DNA from: Nemopilema nomurai
Lineage: Eukaryota > Cnidaria > Scyphozoa > Rhizostomeae > Rhizostomatidae
DNA: 64,000 bases
Reading direction: 5' to 3'
NCBI GenBank assembly: GCA_003864495.1
Contig: ML133499.1
Location: 806,001-870,000, forward strand
The notes under the pieces are model-generated. The model did no database searches. It worked only from the letters and a program-made list of their open reading frames with translations, and was not told the DNA's origin. The translations under genes and the position numbers were made by a program. Shown piece by piece: positions 1 to 17,054 of this stretch; within the stretch, counting starts at the first letter, position 1; the number at the start of each line of letters is the position of its first letter.

Positions 1-1720
1 TCAATTCTTGGGGAGTGGATTGACCACATCCGTTTGAGCTCTCCGGCAGAAGAGACCACAAGCACCCCCTATACATTTCGCCCCGCGCTTTGTATAATAG
101 CGTGACACGATGGATTTGAGGACCTGCTAGCGATTGGAATTGTTTGTATCTGCTGGTCCAAGTTCGCAAACGCAACACGGCGTCTAGATGTAGTTTCTGT
201 CAGGGAACTTTTGAAGAACGACAGTGCAAAGATAAGGCAGCTTTACAGAAATTAATATACCGCTCGATATTTATTTAGAATTTTGGATGGAGGAGACCTT
301 TTGGAGTGGACACTGCTTTTATCGCCTAGGCCGTAGAACACGCATGCGACCGTCTTCTTCTAATTTAATAATTTCTAATAATTTGCTTTTTAAGTTTTTT
401 TCTAATCTTCATCTGTGTTTTCGATGCCTTGTGGTTCATTGCGAGAATTTCTTCGCAAAACTTTGGTTTCGAAGTCAGTTTTTCGTCGCTGTTGCCACAG
501 AAGAACAGCGGGCTTTTTGAAATATCAACTTGCATTTTCTCCCAACCTGACCACGTGCTGGTTGAACGGGTGTCTTGTCTGGATGAGTTGCGCGTGGGCG
601 ACCTTTCCCATTGTCGGTGATCAAACCTCTTTGGATTCCTCAGCGGATAATATCGAAAAACTCAAAAATATTAAAGCTTAGAAGCCGTTTTGATTTAAAA
701 GTGTGACCATTCGTTTCATCTTTGATATATAAAACCCAGTGAACTACTTTCATTTCCCCCACTCTGTCATGCTTCATTAATTATGTAAAGCCCCGTCTGA
801 GCATTATGGTAATTGTGCTTCGATGTATGAGTCATCTTCCTTAGACTTAGACACGTGTTCAGTGGAAAACAAAGCGATTTGCCATTCTGAAGTATTGTGC
901 AATCTATGAATCAGCATGTTGTTTTTCAATCATTGGCCTAAGCACATACTGATAAAGTCATCACCTTAAAAGTTAGACACTCATTTTCAAAACAGCCCTA
1001 AATATAATTCACAATACAAAGCAGTTTGCTTACTTTTTAAGGCATTTGTTCTGGTTTAATAATTGCATGAGATGATGGAATTGTTCTCAACTTGAAAACA
1101 ACACAGTGTATGCTTTTGTTATTTTTTATATTGTTATAGAGGAGCTTGATTTAGGTAAGGCATGCACAAAATGTGGGAAAGTGTTATACACAGTTCAAAA
1201 CTAGCAAGGAATTAAGTACAGTCCCAGAATAGATCTTAACAGATAACCAGCCTATTATTGATATTGAAAGTGGTTGTACTGACCCTCGATGCCTCTACTA
1301 ACCAAGAAACAAATTGCTTATCTCAGGAAAAAGCTATGCTAATTAAGACCATTTCTTTATGGAAAGAATCAATTTCATCATAATTTTGCAATTTTCAAAA
1401 GTTGGCTCTACAGTATCGTCATACACAAAAGGAACGCTGTATTCACAGTGTAAGAATTAAAGAAACTACGGGGCTTGTTTTATATTCTTAGGCCTAAATC
1501 CCGCTCAATAGCAATATTCACATGAAGCCAGGGAAATTAACGAATATTCAAGTTCACGAATTGGAAGTTTTTTTGGAATATCACTCATATATAAATACTG
1601 TTGCTTATGGTATTTAGCAAAATATCTTTTAGACGATATATATTATTAAATCCTTTTAATTACACTCAAGAATAAATGGCGGTTAAATGGCTTGGCCTTC
1701 AGTTGACGGCTTGAAAGCAT
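1..1720. other. Intron sequence upstream of the first visible DYRK1 exon
   Basis: No exon is recognised here on either strand. The next + strand exon, at 1921, starts inside the kinase activation segment, so the catalytic-loop and N-lobe exons must lie left of the window and this stretch is most simply an intron longer than 1.9 kb. The short open frames near 287-681 resemble no family and have no splice context that would join them to the kinase. Confidence 0.6.
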
Positions 1721-1793
1721 GACCCGATAGCTCAGCTGTAGAGCACTTGCCGTACAAAGTCAGGGGTCGTGGGTTCGAGTCTCGCTTGGGTCG
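1721..1793 (+). repeat. tRNA-like sequence (tRNA pseudogene or SINE head)
   Basis: The acceptor stem pairs over 7 bp (1721-1727 with 1786-1792, one G-T). A 4-bp D stem (gctc/gagc) and a 5-bp T stem around a ttcgagt loop are also present, with A box (tagctcagctgtagagc) and B box (gggttcgagtc) promoter elements. The anticodon arm does not form a proper 5-bp stem and lacks T33, so a working tRNA is unlikely. A degenerate tRNA copy or the 5' head of a tRNA-derived SINE inserted in the kinase intron fits best. Confidence 0.55.
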
Positions 1794-1899
1794 GTTATTT
1801 TTCCGCACTCTCTTTGATTATTCCTAAGAAATCCAGTTGCCCTTGACACTTGCACTCAAGAAGTGCTAATTAGGCATTGATAATCGGTCTGTATTATAA

Positions 1900-5072
<3,173 letters not shown>

Positions 5073-5241
5073 GTCATGTGATTGCCCGGTGCAGTCGGTT
5101 GAAATCGAGGCTCGCAGTGAAAGGAGGTTAAAAACGCGCTCCGTAAGGACAAATGTCGTCTTTAGGCTGCTGTACGGTCGTAGCAATGGCGCAAGTGTGA
5201 CGCAAAGGCCTATGTTACGGATCTGTGGCAAACGCTAGGAT

Positions 5242-5338
5242 CCGCGAAAACAAGGGAAGCACGCGAAAACGAGGGAAGCACGCGAACACGAGGGGAGGAC
5301 GTGAAAGCGAGGGAAGCACGCAACGTTGAGGGAGAGCG
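5242..5338 (+). repeat. Imperfect ~19-bp GC-rich minisatellite
   Basis: About five degenerate copies of a unit like cgcgaaaacgagggaagca lie in tandem in the presumed kinase 3' UTR. Open frames over it are by-products of the repeat. Confidence 0.7.
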
Positions 5339-5732
5339 TGAGAGGACGTCCGCGAATGAATATCTTGTATTAGGCTCTGTCTTTGAAGTTTCACAGCGCC
5401 TAAAGAGTCTGTTCATCTCACAGCTTCACGTAATTGTTTTGATAGTGAGACAAATTGGCCTAGGTGCTCAAGGCAAGGCCAAATGTTCTGATTTGATAAC
5501 AGTTTGAGCAAGAGTCAGACAACGAAGAAATACTGTGAACTGGAATAGTTTCGTACATGTAAAAATACCTAGTAATGCCTTTCTTTAACAGTCTTGGATG
5601 CGAGATGCGAAATCTCTGTCTTGCCAATGAGTCTTAGGTTGTCGGGGTGTGGTGATTTGTCGCTCTAAGGACTTGGTTGGAAAGGAAACTAACAATGAGA
5701 TAATTTAGGGGAACTATCTGATAGAACCCTCA

Positions 5733-5840
5733 GAGAACCCCAGTCGAAAAGAGAACCCCAGTCGAAAAGAGAACCCCTGTCGAAAAGAGAACCCCAGTCG
5801 AAAAGAGAACCCCAGTCGAAAAGAGAACCCCAGTCGAAAA
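5733..5840 (+). repeat. 18-bp tandem repeat, six copies
   Basis: Six consecutive copies of gagaaccccagtcgaaaa, nearly identical (one a-to-t change in the third copy), total exactly 108 bp. On the - strand the unit is open and encodes an LFDWGS repeat, which is an artefact of the 18-bp period. Confidence 0.9.
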
Positions 5841-5919
5841 GCAAAGAAAGAAGAAGTGTCCCGATTGACATAGTTTCCTCGCCAACTCCCCCCTTCGCAC
5901 CCCAGGTTTGCCAAATAAA

Positions 5920-8049
5920 AGAAGGAGGCTGTAATTGTTAATAGAAACCTCTAATTAAAGGGGGACAGGGATGTCTCATCCATGCCACTCTGTGCGGATA
6001 TTCTAGTGTGTCTAAATTCAGCTTCTGCGTACCTTAATAACATTGAAACTGTCGAGTTTTTCTTAGAGTATGCCCATCTTCTGTTTTCCATTAGCTAATC
6101 TTTTTAGTCTGTTTTTATACGGAACCAAAAATTCTGAGTATTTTAATTTGCAAACATGCCATCACCACATTAGGTTTTAAATTTACAAGTCAGCACAAAA
6201 GGACTGAACTTGATTTTAAGCGGTAATTAATTGTTCCCTGAAACAAGGGATAGTGGGACTCCTATTTGTTCTGTCCCTAAAATGAGACGATGTAAACGAT
6301 ATTGAGAGAATCGGGGCTACTTTGTCCTCCCTTGGACAGCAGGCTTTTCTAATGGACTCCTGAATGTGTATCCATCCTTCCTTAGTTCCTCTCCATCCGT
6401 CCCCATCTTTACATACCGCTCTCAAGTTATATCCACCCTCAAGGATAAAAATTTACCCAGCCCTCAACTTTTATGGAGTTCAATTTGTGAGTTCTTTCAT
6501 GTGTAATTAATTCATTTACTCCCACAATCCGTGCCAAAATAGGGCATCTTTGCATGAAGGGCCTAACATGGCAAAAACTTATCCATTTGTAGCACGCCTC
6601 GAGTTTTCGGATGACGTCACGTTTAGTTGGCTACGAAACAGCCTCTGATAAAAATACATCGTTTTTATAGATTTCTGTATGTAGATCGTGCTTTTAAGGA
6701 TATAAATTTTAATTGACTTTCTTTTATAGGAATGTTTGATGTTGTTAAAAAATTGAACTTATTGGAACGACAATTGCGCCAAGTTTCTTGACACTTCATT
6801 TTCTGCTTTCACCGACACATAAAAATTTGTATGTACCCCCGTCCTGCTTATTTGTACCCAGGACCTTGAAAAACGAATCACTGACGAAGAAGTCTAAGAA
6901 ATTCTCCACTCTTCTAACTAGACCTATAATTATAAGATTCATAAATTTTCGAAAATCACAACTGGCCCTTCTTTAATCCTAACTCTGCGCATTGGTTCAT
7001 CGGTAGTACATGGTTTTGGGCCTTTTGAAATAACGAATTTAATAATGTCAGGATTTGGATATATTGTTATAAATACTATGAAGGGTCAATGTCAGATTTG
7101 AATCTTTAGAATTCACATTTTATTTGGACAATATTTTGTCACACCGAATCTAGATCCTGCAAACGACAACTGAAAAGGTGATATAAAGTTACCACGGTAA
7201 CTAAAGATGCACATTATAACTATTAATTTGGAATGTTGTTTTGGGTATCAATTGATATCTATCAAATCAAAATGTAATTACCTTTTTACGATTTGCTTGA
7301 GTCAATTACAAATTCGTATCATGACAGTTCCAAGCCCCTTTTTTATGCTCAAGGTAAAAGACTAAATATATTGAATCGACTGTAGCAAATTGCCCCTATC
7401 TTAAAAGTTTACTTATTTTTCTTTAGAATAAGTACTACATAGAATAAGTGGAAAATGAATCAGCTGTTTTGAATGTTTCCGTTCACCCAAAAGCCAGGAT
7501 ATTATCTGCATAATCGTCAAATTCAAAACCGACTAGTCTTTTCAAATATTTTGAAGTTAAATTGACTTCAAGAGTGATGTTATCAATTTTTTCTGTCATC
7601 GCAAAGGTTTACTTTGAAATCGTTAACAAACTCAATAAAAGCGATACACTAAGGAAAGACTTGTCTTGAAAAGTGTCTGAGTGAAGTAGACCACCATTTT
7701 GCCTGTTAACTGCCTTCTACCACAAAAATAAGCCCCACTTCCTATCTCAAGTTAAGGCCATAACAGCCCTGGAACTTAACATCCTTTCCATCAGTCTAGG
7801 CAATCTCGCAGAGCCTAAAATTTGCAAGAATAACTTTCTGATGAGAATTTTTGAATAAGAAAACATCCCTTAATTCATCAGTTTTGAAACCTGTTATATA
7901 GAAATGTGACGCCCTAGTCTTTGGGATTCAATAATCTTCTTTAACAGCGTCTAAAAGTATCACGTACAAGGCGAAAATTTGCTTCTAAATGGCTGGTGGG
8001 TTGAGCTTAGTAGGAAAATCTCTCTACAAATGAGTATGTTAGAAAATGC
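5920..8049. other. Intergenic stretch, no gene seen
   Basis: AT-rich sequence between the kinase and NAA50 with no recognisable exon on either strand. A palindromic CRE consensus (tgacgtca) lies at 6612-6619, but nothing else around it identifies a promoter. Confidence 0.5.
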
Positions 8050-8055
8050 TTTATT
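8050..8055 (-). terminator. Putative poly(A) signal of NAA50
   Basis: On the - strand these bases read AATAAA, 371 bp beyond the NAA50 stop codon. The call rests on the hexamer and position only. Confidence 0.35.
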
Positions 8056-8425
8056 TCTTAAATCAGTATATTTGGGTGAAGATGGAAAACCAAAAACACT
8101 ATGAACTCAGAAAAAAGTGGTTAGAAAGCCAGTTGGAGGACAGTGACAAAACAGTTTAAAATAAAAAAAATACTTTTTAAAAAGTGAGACACATCAAATA
8201 AAACAAGCTTCGAAGAGGTAGAAAGATCATGAATGAAATATCTAAAAAATATCAATTGAGCAATATAACTCTTACAACCTTGTAAGAATATCATCAAGTT
8301 TGTTGCTTCAATCACTGATGCAGCGAGGGAGTTTGCAAAAACCAGAGCATATGCCTGGCATTTCCATTTCTGACCATCTCATCTGTATCAATCATGGTCT
8401 GTTGATAGTAATATTGACTAGACTA

Positions 8426-11400
8426 TCATTTTTTTTCTTTTGGGTTTCTAAGAGTTTTTTGTAGCACGTACGCATCTGCAGGCTCAATACGTTTGTAATA
8501 ATTTTGTTTGGTCTCAATGATTTCAAAACCAAAGTTTCTATAAAATTCAATAGCACCATCATTGCTAACTTGAACATGCCTAGAAAAAGAACCAAATAGA
8601 ACAGTAATTTTTAGAAATGACAAATATTATGATTCACAACAAAAAACTACATAAAACCTTAAAATAAACATAGAGAAACAAACACTTTAAACAATAATTT
8701 GAGCTATAAAGTTGCTGATGCAAAAATTATTTGCAAAAGTGAAGCAAAAGTAGATATATTATAAAATGCCTGAAGAATGTAAATAGGTAGTTTTCAAGTT
8801 TTCCAGCCATTTACTTAATGAAGAAACTAGATTATTGAATACAATAATGGTTGGCAAGCCTATTGAACATTCTTAGGAACAGTTCATCAGTGGCGTGTTG
8901 AAGGGCTTTTGAGGTGGGGATGGAGGTGGTTGTAACATGAGAAATTTACAGACAGGGTTGATTACAGATAGTTGATCATAGCACACAAGTTTTACATTCT
9001 AGTGCCATATTAGTTCATTTGTGTCTAAGCTGGATATAACAAAACTGCAAATCTTATTCTTCCCCGAAATACTGACATGCTGTTATAGTTGTTTCAATTT
9101 CTACAGACAGGTAAAAAATTACATCCCCCCTACACCCGCTACTTTGGCACGCCCCTGCAATTCATAAGGATGCTGAAAGGTCCGACTTCATCAACCAACT
9201 TTTGAAATTGCAAAAAAATGTCCAATTATTGTGAAAACACCAGTAAAGAAAATTGTGGTTTATTAAACAAAAATCTCATTTACTTTCACAAAGGAAAGCA
9301 AGCCATCTAAGACCATGTGTGTTGCCGTTTGTCTAAAGGCATCACTCTCATGTTTATTTCATCTGATCTAACAATATCTCCCGATCCTCAATCATGTGAC
9401 AATCAGTCTGGCATAACCAACAGTCATGAGTTTTCTGGGTGACGATTCAAGGTGTGGACTTGTTTGGAGATGCTGGGTGTACACTTGAATAATTATAGTA
9501 AGAGCGTTATTACAACCTCTGATACCCCCTATCTCTAGGTTATAAATAAAGTTTCCCATACAATCAAGGCTGAGTAATAATTCAGCAGATATGATTTGCT
9601 TGAAAAATTTTACCAGTATAGAGGTCTGAAAATTTGTCTTGTCAATGGTAAATTAACTGTGTAGAAATTGTGTGTTAGCTAATACTTACAGATAAATGCT
9701 GTCAAAGTTTGCATCTTTCTCACATATTTTCAGCACATGCTCAACCATCTTTGTACCTAAACAAAAAAATAGTGTTTCAATATTTAGAAAAGAAACTTTT
9801 TAAAATACTAAACTGAGTCAAATGTATACAAATGATGCCTTTGACAAAACATATTTTACTGGAATATCTGCAGGGCCACAGTTATGACTGCCTTGGATCC
9901 ATAGTTAATGGAGCCTTCTAAAATATACCAAAGTAGCTTCTGTCATGCTAATTAATTCATCAACAGCACTTGTAAAATTTTTGGCTTAAAATTTTTCTTA
10001 AATAAATTAAAAACCTTAGCAGCCCATGGGTAAATGCGCCTGGATATCTGGAATATAAACTGCAAGCAAAATAGCAGCTCAATACTCTTGAAACATCAAA
10101 AGCTCAATATGACATGATTCTAAATTCTGATCGAAAGATATGAAGTCATTGCAGTGCACTCGTAAAATAATTCAGATATTTTCGTTTAGAGAAAACAGCC
10201 GAAGAAAAATTTGCCAAAGGCAGTCTCAGACCTCTCTTAATCTATTGACTTCTGCGTAAGTTACCACCCTCCCTTCCCTTTTACTAAAACCAGCCCTTGC
10301 ATTAAGCAGCCAAGAGTATGTTGCCAGTTATCAGCAACCACTTTTATCATCATATGCTTAAGCTGAGTAGATGCAGTGTCTTCTTTATCACTCAATTTTT
10401 AATATTGACTTGACTACCATAAATTACAGTGGTAACTTTTCATTTCAACATTTCAAGCAGCAAGCTTGCTTAAAATAGTTCATGTTTGTAAAAAGACATA
10501 GAAAAGATTTAAGTTTTAAAGTCACCAGGTTTTGATTTTCTGCAAGTATCTATAAACAACTATTTCAAATAACTGCTGCCAATCAATTTTTTATGCAAGC
10601 TTTGTGCAATCAGTGTCAAAAAATTCAATGAAATTGTCAACTATCTAAAGAAATATCATCTGTCAGTTTCATTTGCAAAACAAAGAAGCAAGTTCTCACC
10701 AATGCCAAGTCTTCTGTATGGCGCTAGACATCCAAGGGTCATTATGTAAAGCCTTCTTGCATTATCAGACTTGTCAACCCGACAACAGACTGCACCAACA
10801 ACAATATCATTGTGATAAGCTGTTTAGAAGGAAAGTTGCAGACATTATTGAAACATTTTTACAAGGCCTGGCTATCCGTCAAAGAAGTGGCATTATTACA
10901 TGGCAAATCCATCTAGCAGATTTAACTTAGTGTATGACATGATTTAATATATTTAGCAGATTTGTTTCCATATAGTATTTTATTATTTCCAATGTGATGC
11001 TGTTGCCACTGCTTATAATTTGCATCTTAATTAGGGCAAAAGTCATGCATTCTTACATCTTCAGGCCTGGCAATAATAATTTGAAAGACAGGCAGCAAAT
11101 GAGCTTCCCTGTTGGTGTCAGGTGGCCATTCTCACAACACATAAAATTTGTCTGCAAATGCTTTGAAGCAAATGAAAAAAGAAATTGCATGTGATTCCTT
11201 AAAATTATACTTGTCATCTTTCACAACCAGGTAGTTAAAAGATGAACTTTCCTTTAATTCAACTTCAAAACTCAGTTTGATTGCTGTGGCAAATTTAAAA
11301 AATCAAAGAACACGAAGAGGACTGGAATTACATGAAACAGGATTATGGTTTTCCTTGTGGACAAAAGATCAGAGTGGGTGGAAAGTTAAGGAGGTGTTAA

Positions 11401-12322
11401 ATTGGTAGATGAAATGGTAAAGAAACACCAAGGTGGGTAGTTTCTATTGGAAAATAAACTTCAGGGTAGGTACATAGGTAATGGCCAGAGCCTGTAATGG
11501 CCAATTACTCCTATCAATATAATCACCAACTTGGTACCAATAAGATAGATAAATTAGCACCCACTTGCCAAAATTCACCACCAAAGTTGTGGTATTAGTG
11601 ATCCTCTTTCATGACAAAAAATTTAAAACTTTGGAGCATGTTACATAAACTACCCTGGGAAAACAATGTTGTTTCTTGTTTAAAACAAAGGTAAAGAAAA
11701 AAGTAATTCTGTATGCAATTGAAATCCAACATTGGGAAACATGGTTCAGAAGGGCATTTCCCTTAGCTGTTGCCTTGAGTGGTAAAAATATTGTTGCTAG
11801 AAGTGATTTAGCAAACCTTAGATGTTGTGAGCAAAGTTGAAAATAAAGATTAAAAATCAGCATTATTATCAAACAAGATGTATCTATTGCATACCCAATT
11901 TTGCTAACTCTCCCACTTCAAGAACATCTTTGTAGAACTGTAAAATGAGCGGGCTCTACATATTCAAAAATTCACAGAATATTCAAATTAACCAAATGTT
12001 GAATAAATCTTCCTAAGAACAAGGCGGCATAGTCTTTTGACAAAATATATCTTCATACCACAGCAGAAAAAATGATAAGAATCAAAGGTAAAAATGGAAC
12101 TTTGCACAAAGCCTTTGCAACATTCCAAAGAAATACAACCATACAAGGCATCAAATTTTGAGATAAGAAATGATGGTTACTGAACAATAACCCACGCAAT
12201 AAACATCTATAACTTCTGACACAAACCTTGTCATTATATGAAACTGGAAATACCACTGAATTGAGCTTTTTTAACTGTTTGATGTTGTGGGGAGTAATGT
12301 CGCCAAGATCTGTTCGCCCCAT
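8426..12322 (-). CDS. NAA50: N-alpha-acetyltransferase 50 (NatE catalytic subunit)
   Basis: Exons in transcript order are 12322-12227, 11937-11895, 10819-10700, 9756-9690 and 8579-8426, with phases 0, 1, 1 and 2 consistent at each GT-AG junction. They give 159 residues; human NAA50 has 169. The protein is a single GNAT domain that transfers acetyl from acetyl-CoA to N-terminal Met-hydrophobic starts. Visible motifs are LGDITPHNIKQLKKLN, FPVSYNDK (substrate loop), VGAVCCRVD, RLYIMTLGCLAPYRRLGIG (containing the acetyl-CoA-binding RRLGIG) and NYYKRIEPADAYVLQK. The ATG at 12322 directly follows an acceptor-like tttcttttag|g, so it is probably preceded by a spliced exon. An ATGAA|GTAAAT at 14782-14778 (-) would supply Met-Lys in phase and match the human N-terminus in length, but this is speculative. 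The tail after the GNAT fold is short and Lys-rich. Confidence 0.94.
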
Positions 12323-15300
12323 CCTAAAAGAAAACAACAAGAGCCTTGGTTCATTGGGGTAATGTGCGTGTGGTTGAACTGTTGACTGCTATCTGTTAAT
12401 CAGACCAACCAACGAAACACTAGATGGTTCAATCTACAATGACAGATGAACAGTGCACCTGGGTCATAGCAAAGACAACAATAGCCAAGCAGCTGCCCTC
12501 CACTTTTACAGGATTCGCTGACCCAACTAAGCTAGCAGAATCTTTAAAGAAAAGCACATTGCATAATACAATAATTGGAAAACATGTGCACGTCTCAGCT
12601 AGCACAACAATTGTTGCTACTATGGACAGTTACATCTTGAAAGACAAATAAAGCAAGTTCATTACTGACGTTCATTATCTACCTTTATGCCTTGTTACAA
12701 AAAGGGGCATTTCTTTCAATGGCTTAGCCAGTCGATTTATGTAAGCCAGTTGTTTCTATGTATACCTGATTGAGGGTTTGCTTTTTCAACACTTCTGTCA
12801 CTATTGATTTCAACATGGATTTGTCACTAATTTAATATCACATGGGTTTATCAATTTATCATTACTGAATATGAGCAAATAAGTATGATGCTTGTCATCG
12901 CCATACTCGTCCTAAGATTCTTTAAACATACATATTAAATAGGCTCATAAGAACGTGGGCAGAAAAGCTGTAGTGCTTAGATGTCTTTCATACTGGTAGT
13001 AATATTGAATATGGTAATCAAAGACTGTAACATTTTAATAAATCTTTTTTATTCCTCAATCTACACTACCATCCCACAATGAATCAGACCCTTTCATATT
13101 TCTTAAGCTCATCATTCAAATATTCATTATCAACTCTTTTCTACATAAACATGTTGCAAGGTTACACATCCTTAGTCTCAAATCAAGGCACAAATGTTGC
13201 ACCTTTTCCGATTCTGATCCTCTGCCAGTTAACGGGTGACAATAGATGGAAGCCAAATAATGATTTATTCCCTCAAATAATGGGTCCAAGGTCAATCATG
13301 CTCTAGTCCTTTCCATTCCCATAAAGACAGCAGACTTGCAAATATTTTAGTAGGATTAATTTCAAAAATTCCACAAAGCATGCTAATGAGGTTTACGGCA
13401 GTTGTATTTCACTTGATTTGGTGTTGTATGCTGACCTGATATGAGATATATTTTCAATACTATTAATTGCTTTCTTTTTTAAAAGATGCATCCAAGTTTT
13501 AAAATTTAGCACAACTCTTTATGAAAAGAGATGTCAAAGGGTTTAAAAAGCTGGAGGACAAAATGTGGTCACTCAAGAGGGGTTCTGTTTAGGATAGATT
13601 TCAGATTTGTGCCTGAACTGAATACTCTTGTGATTAAACAAAAGATAAAACCTACACATAAACCTATTCTTATGGAGTTCTTACATTCATTGCAGTTCAA
13701 ACATTCATGTGAAAATGAGCATTTACTTTTCACATTTTCCAATTCATTACTGCTGTCTAATCTGTTGGTGTAATTTTTTTAAATGAAAGATCTATGGCTG
13801 TGATTATATGCAACTTCTGTTTTCAAAACACTATCTATTTTGTTGGATTTTATTAGTGTTATCATCCAACTAACTGTTTAAAAATATCAGCTAGCATTCA
13901 TTCAGTAAATCAGTGTGATCTGTTCTGAGGTGGTCTCATTTGATAAAGGGCTCTGGGGATGAATTAAATGCTGTAGCAGTTGTAATTCTTATTGAAAGTG
14001 ATTCTTCAGGGGTGATTAAAACAAAAACTTAATCTGTGGTGTTCTTCATGCTTGAGACTGTCAAAGACCAAGTTTCTGACAGAACTGTAAACCAGTTATT
14101 TTGGACTATTTGAAATTCATAATGAATGGAAGACTTATGGGCTTGAAGATGGACAGTTTTTCTTTCCACAATATCTCATTAACCACATCAAAAACCCATA
14201 TTTTCCAAATGCATCTTATCACATAAAGTTATACTTGAAAAAACCTGCTAAATTCTTTTCTTCTAGCACCTGCAGGATCTCTTTTAAAAGGAGATAACAT
14301 GAGATACTACCAATTGGGCTTTCCTGGTTATTGTGAAAAATATGATTGAATCTACTACTCATATTTTCAACAGATCTACTGTTGAAGTAATGAATCTTTA
14401 ATAAGACTTTCAAAGACTTTAGTCAACCAGACTACTCTCCCTATAATTTTTTGGGAAGAAGTTGAACAAATTGGACATCACCTTTTTGTCTATGAACAGA
14501 GGAAACATGTCCCAAATTGCTTAACTCCAGGGGTATGAATGGTGTTATTAGTACACCAATCTAGCATGAAGTACCTAGCTAGGTGATTAAAAAGGCCCTT
14601 TGGAAAAATCTAGGTGATCTACTACATGTAGGGGAATGCTACATTTTCTAATTTCCTTAGCCAGCGTAAAATAGGCATTACTTTGTCATTGTGTCTGAAA
14701 ACTTTTATTTCCAGGAATAGAAACAGGAAGAAGGTTGATGTTTGCTAGTAGTGTCAACAACTGACAATGAAATTTACTTCATGAAAGTATTTTGAACAAA
14801 TGATCTTAGTTTGAAAACTCATGTAAAAATACACATTGGGTAAACTTCTTTTCTACACTAGTTCTACATTTTGTGTAAATTCTTTGAATTAGAGATCAGG
14901 TAAACATATTATTTTCCCATATAAGAGTCTGCTTAAAATCTTTATAGATTGGGTACAAACTAATTCTGCCCTCTTCTGGATTGACTGTTTTTAAAACGGC
15001 AAAAACTTGAGAAATCTGTTACAAAGATTGTATTTTTCAACCAACTTACCATTCAACTATAAATTTTAAAGCCAGGAAATGTACATTGCCTGTTGATATT
15101 GGAGTTATCAAATCAAAGTTTAAGACACTACATAAAAGGGCGAATTGAGGAAAAAACCTCACCAGCAAAATAATCTTATAGTTTCACGTTTAAAAATCAA
15201 AAAAGTTTTAAACCTAGACGTAATAAGATTAACCTACAAATTTTAAGGCAAACCTTACAAACGCAAAAAAATTGTAGCAATTTTCACATTTGTATTATGA

Positions 15301-15929
15301 AACGAAAATTATAAACTTTGAAACGAGCTGTCAATATAATTCGATTTAAATTCACTTTCTAAAACTGATTCTGGAAATCCTCAAAATGAAATTAAAAAAA
15401 CTCAGAAAATAATTCATTTCTGTCGAACTGATTGAATTTCAAATTTACAATCCAATACTTTGTTGAAATTACTTTTCTATTAAGCTGAGGAAGCATCTCT
15501 TGTTGGAACAGGCGTCCACAGCTAATTAGAGGGATCTAATAAAAAACTCTACAATGCATGACTTTATCAAATTCAGATTGATGAATTTAGATCGTGTCTT
15601 CCGAAGTTATAGCATAGTTCAAACATTTAATCTTTACCTTGTCATAATGCAGTTGGTTCAAAATGGCAACAGACGAACACTTGACAGCAATTTACCACTG
15701 GTACTGTCTCTCCCTCTTGACAGAGAGAGTAAACCAAAGGAGGTTTCTCGCTTAAAATCTAGAAGGCAACCTTTGTTTTACAGTTTAACTTCGGCCAGGA
15801 AGGCACAACTGTGCTTTGTAGCTTAAACGAATTCCAGTTGGCCTCCACGAGTGAGCAAAATTCGTGAACTTAATTTGAAGTATTGGCATGCGAGTTACTG
15901 GCGCTGTCATTCCCGCCATAACGCGGGGG
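12323..15929. other. Region upstream of NAA50, no gene seen
   Basis: AT-rich sequence with no exon recognised on either strand, apart from the possible five-base coding exon of NAA50 near 14778-14782. It should contain the NAA50 promoter and 5' UTR, but nothing marks them clearly. The small open frames at 12424-12651, 13531-13773 and 15554-15826 have no family resemblance. Confidence 0.5.
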
Positions 15930-16640
15930 GGGGGGAGATGGGTAATTGAGGAGGGAAGGGAGGGAGAGGGAATGGAAGAGGGATTGGAAGGGTAATGGCG
16001 GAGGAAAGGAAAGGGACAGGGAATGGAAAAATGATTGGAAGGGTAATTGCGGAGGGAAGGGAGGGGGAGGGAATGGAAGAGGGATTGGAAGGGTAATGGC
16101 GGAGGAAAGGAAAGGGACAGGGAATGGAAAAATGATTGGAAGGGTAATTGCGGAGGGAAGGGAGGGGGAGGGAATGGAAAAAGGATTGGAAGGGTAATTG
16201 CGGAGGGAAGGGAGGGGGAGGGAATGGAAAAAGGATTGGAAGGGTAATGGCAGAGGGAAGGGAGGGGGAAGGGAGAGGGATTGGAAGGGTAATGGAGTAA
16301 GGAAAGGGAGGGTAATGGAGGGGGGAAGGAAAGTGGAGGGACAGGGAATGGAAATGGAAGGGGAGGGAGAAGAAATTGATGAGGGAATAGACGGGGCAAT
16401 GGAGGAGGAAAGGGAGGGGGAGGGAATGGGAGAGGGATTGGAAGGGTAATGGAGGAGAAAAGGGAAGGGTAGAGGGAGGAAATGGAAGGGGGGTTGGAAG
16501 GGTAATGGAGGGGAGGGAAAGGGAATGGAAAAGAAAAGGGGGAGGGAGAGGAAATGGAAGAGGGATAGAAGGAAAGGATAATGGAGGATGAAAGGGAGGG
16601 AAATGGAAGGAGGGAAAGGGAAATAGAGTAGGGAAGGGGG
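15930..16640 (+). repeat. ~700-bp polypurine tract with a ~50-bp tandem period
   Basis: The + strand is almost entirely A and G, with scattered T. Within it, units of about 50 bp containing ggaatggaaaa, gattggaagggtaat and ggagggaaggg recur several times between about 15960 and 16260, then decay. Open frames on both strands (Pro/Ser/Phe-rich on -, Gly/Arg/Glu-rich on +) are a consequence of the composition. Confidence 0.9.
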
Positions 16641-17054
16641 GTTGCAAAAAGAACAACCCGGCTGCTAGCATTGTCCCCCAGTTTTCAAATTTTAATACAC
16701 AGGATTTGTTGTAGATGCTAATAGAATCAATGAAAATGGATAATGTAGGAATGCAGGCAATATTTTGAATCAATTTCGAAAGATTCTAAGTGCAATCGGT
16801 TCGAATTCATCACGGATTGAGAAAAGGGCCAAACCTTAATGAACGTGTCAGAAATCATTAATAAAATCCTTGAGATTGAAATGGCTTTAGCCAAGAAAAA
16901 TCACTTCATTTTTTGAGAGAATTTTTTTGGCATAAATGGAAAAGTCAAATTATCAGCTGCTTGATACTTTCCATCGAAAAGGCACCGTATTTTCTAGTTA
17001 ATGAAAAGGCAAGTGGTTTCCAGAAAGTAAGGGATCGCAATTGTTAATCCAACA

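Larger units (their letters stand above)
5073..5919 (+). promoter_or_regulatory. Putative DYRK1 3' UTR ending near a poly(A) signal
   Basis: The stop codon is at 5070-5072. The first consensus AATAAA on the + strand downstream is at 5914-5919, giving an 840-bp 3' UTR. Two minisatellites (5242-5338 and 5733-5840) fall inside it. The polyadenylation site is inferred from the hexamer only. Confidence 0.4.

Noticed and set aside
1721..1793. A functional tRNA gene
   Set aside because: Acceptor, D and T arms pair, but the anticodon stem does not and T33 is missing.
15785..16773. Long - strand open frames of 204 and 288 codons, rich in Pro, Phe and Ser
   Set aside because: They lie wholly in the polypurine tract. 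The strand composition suppresses stop codons, and the peptide simply repeats with the DNA period.
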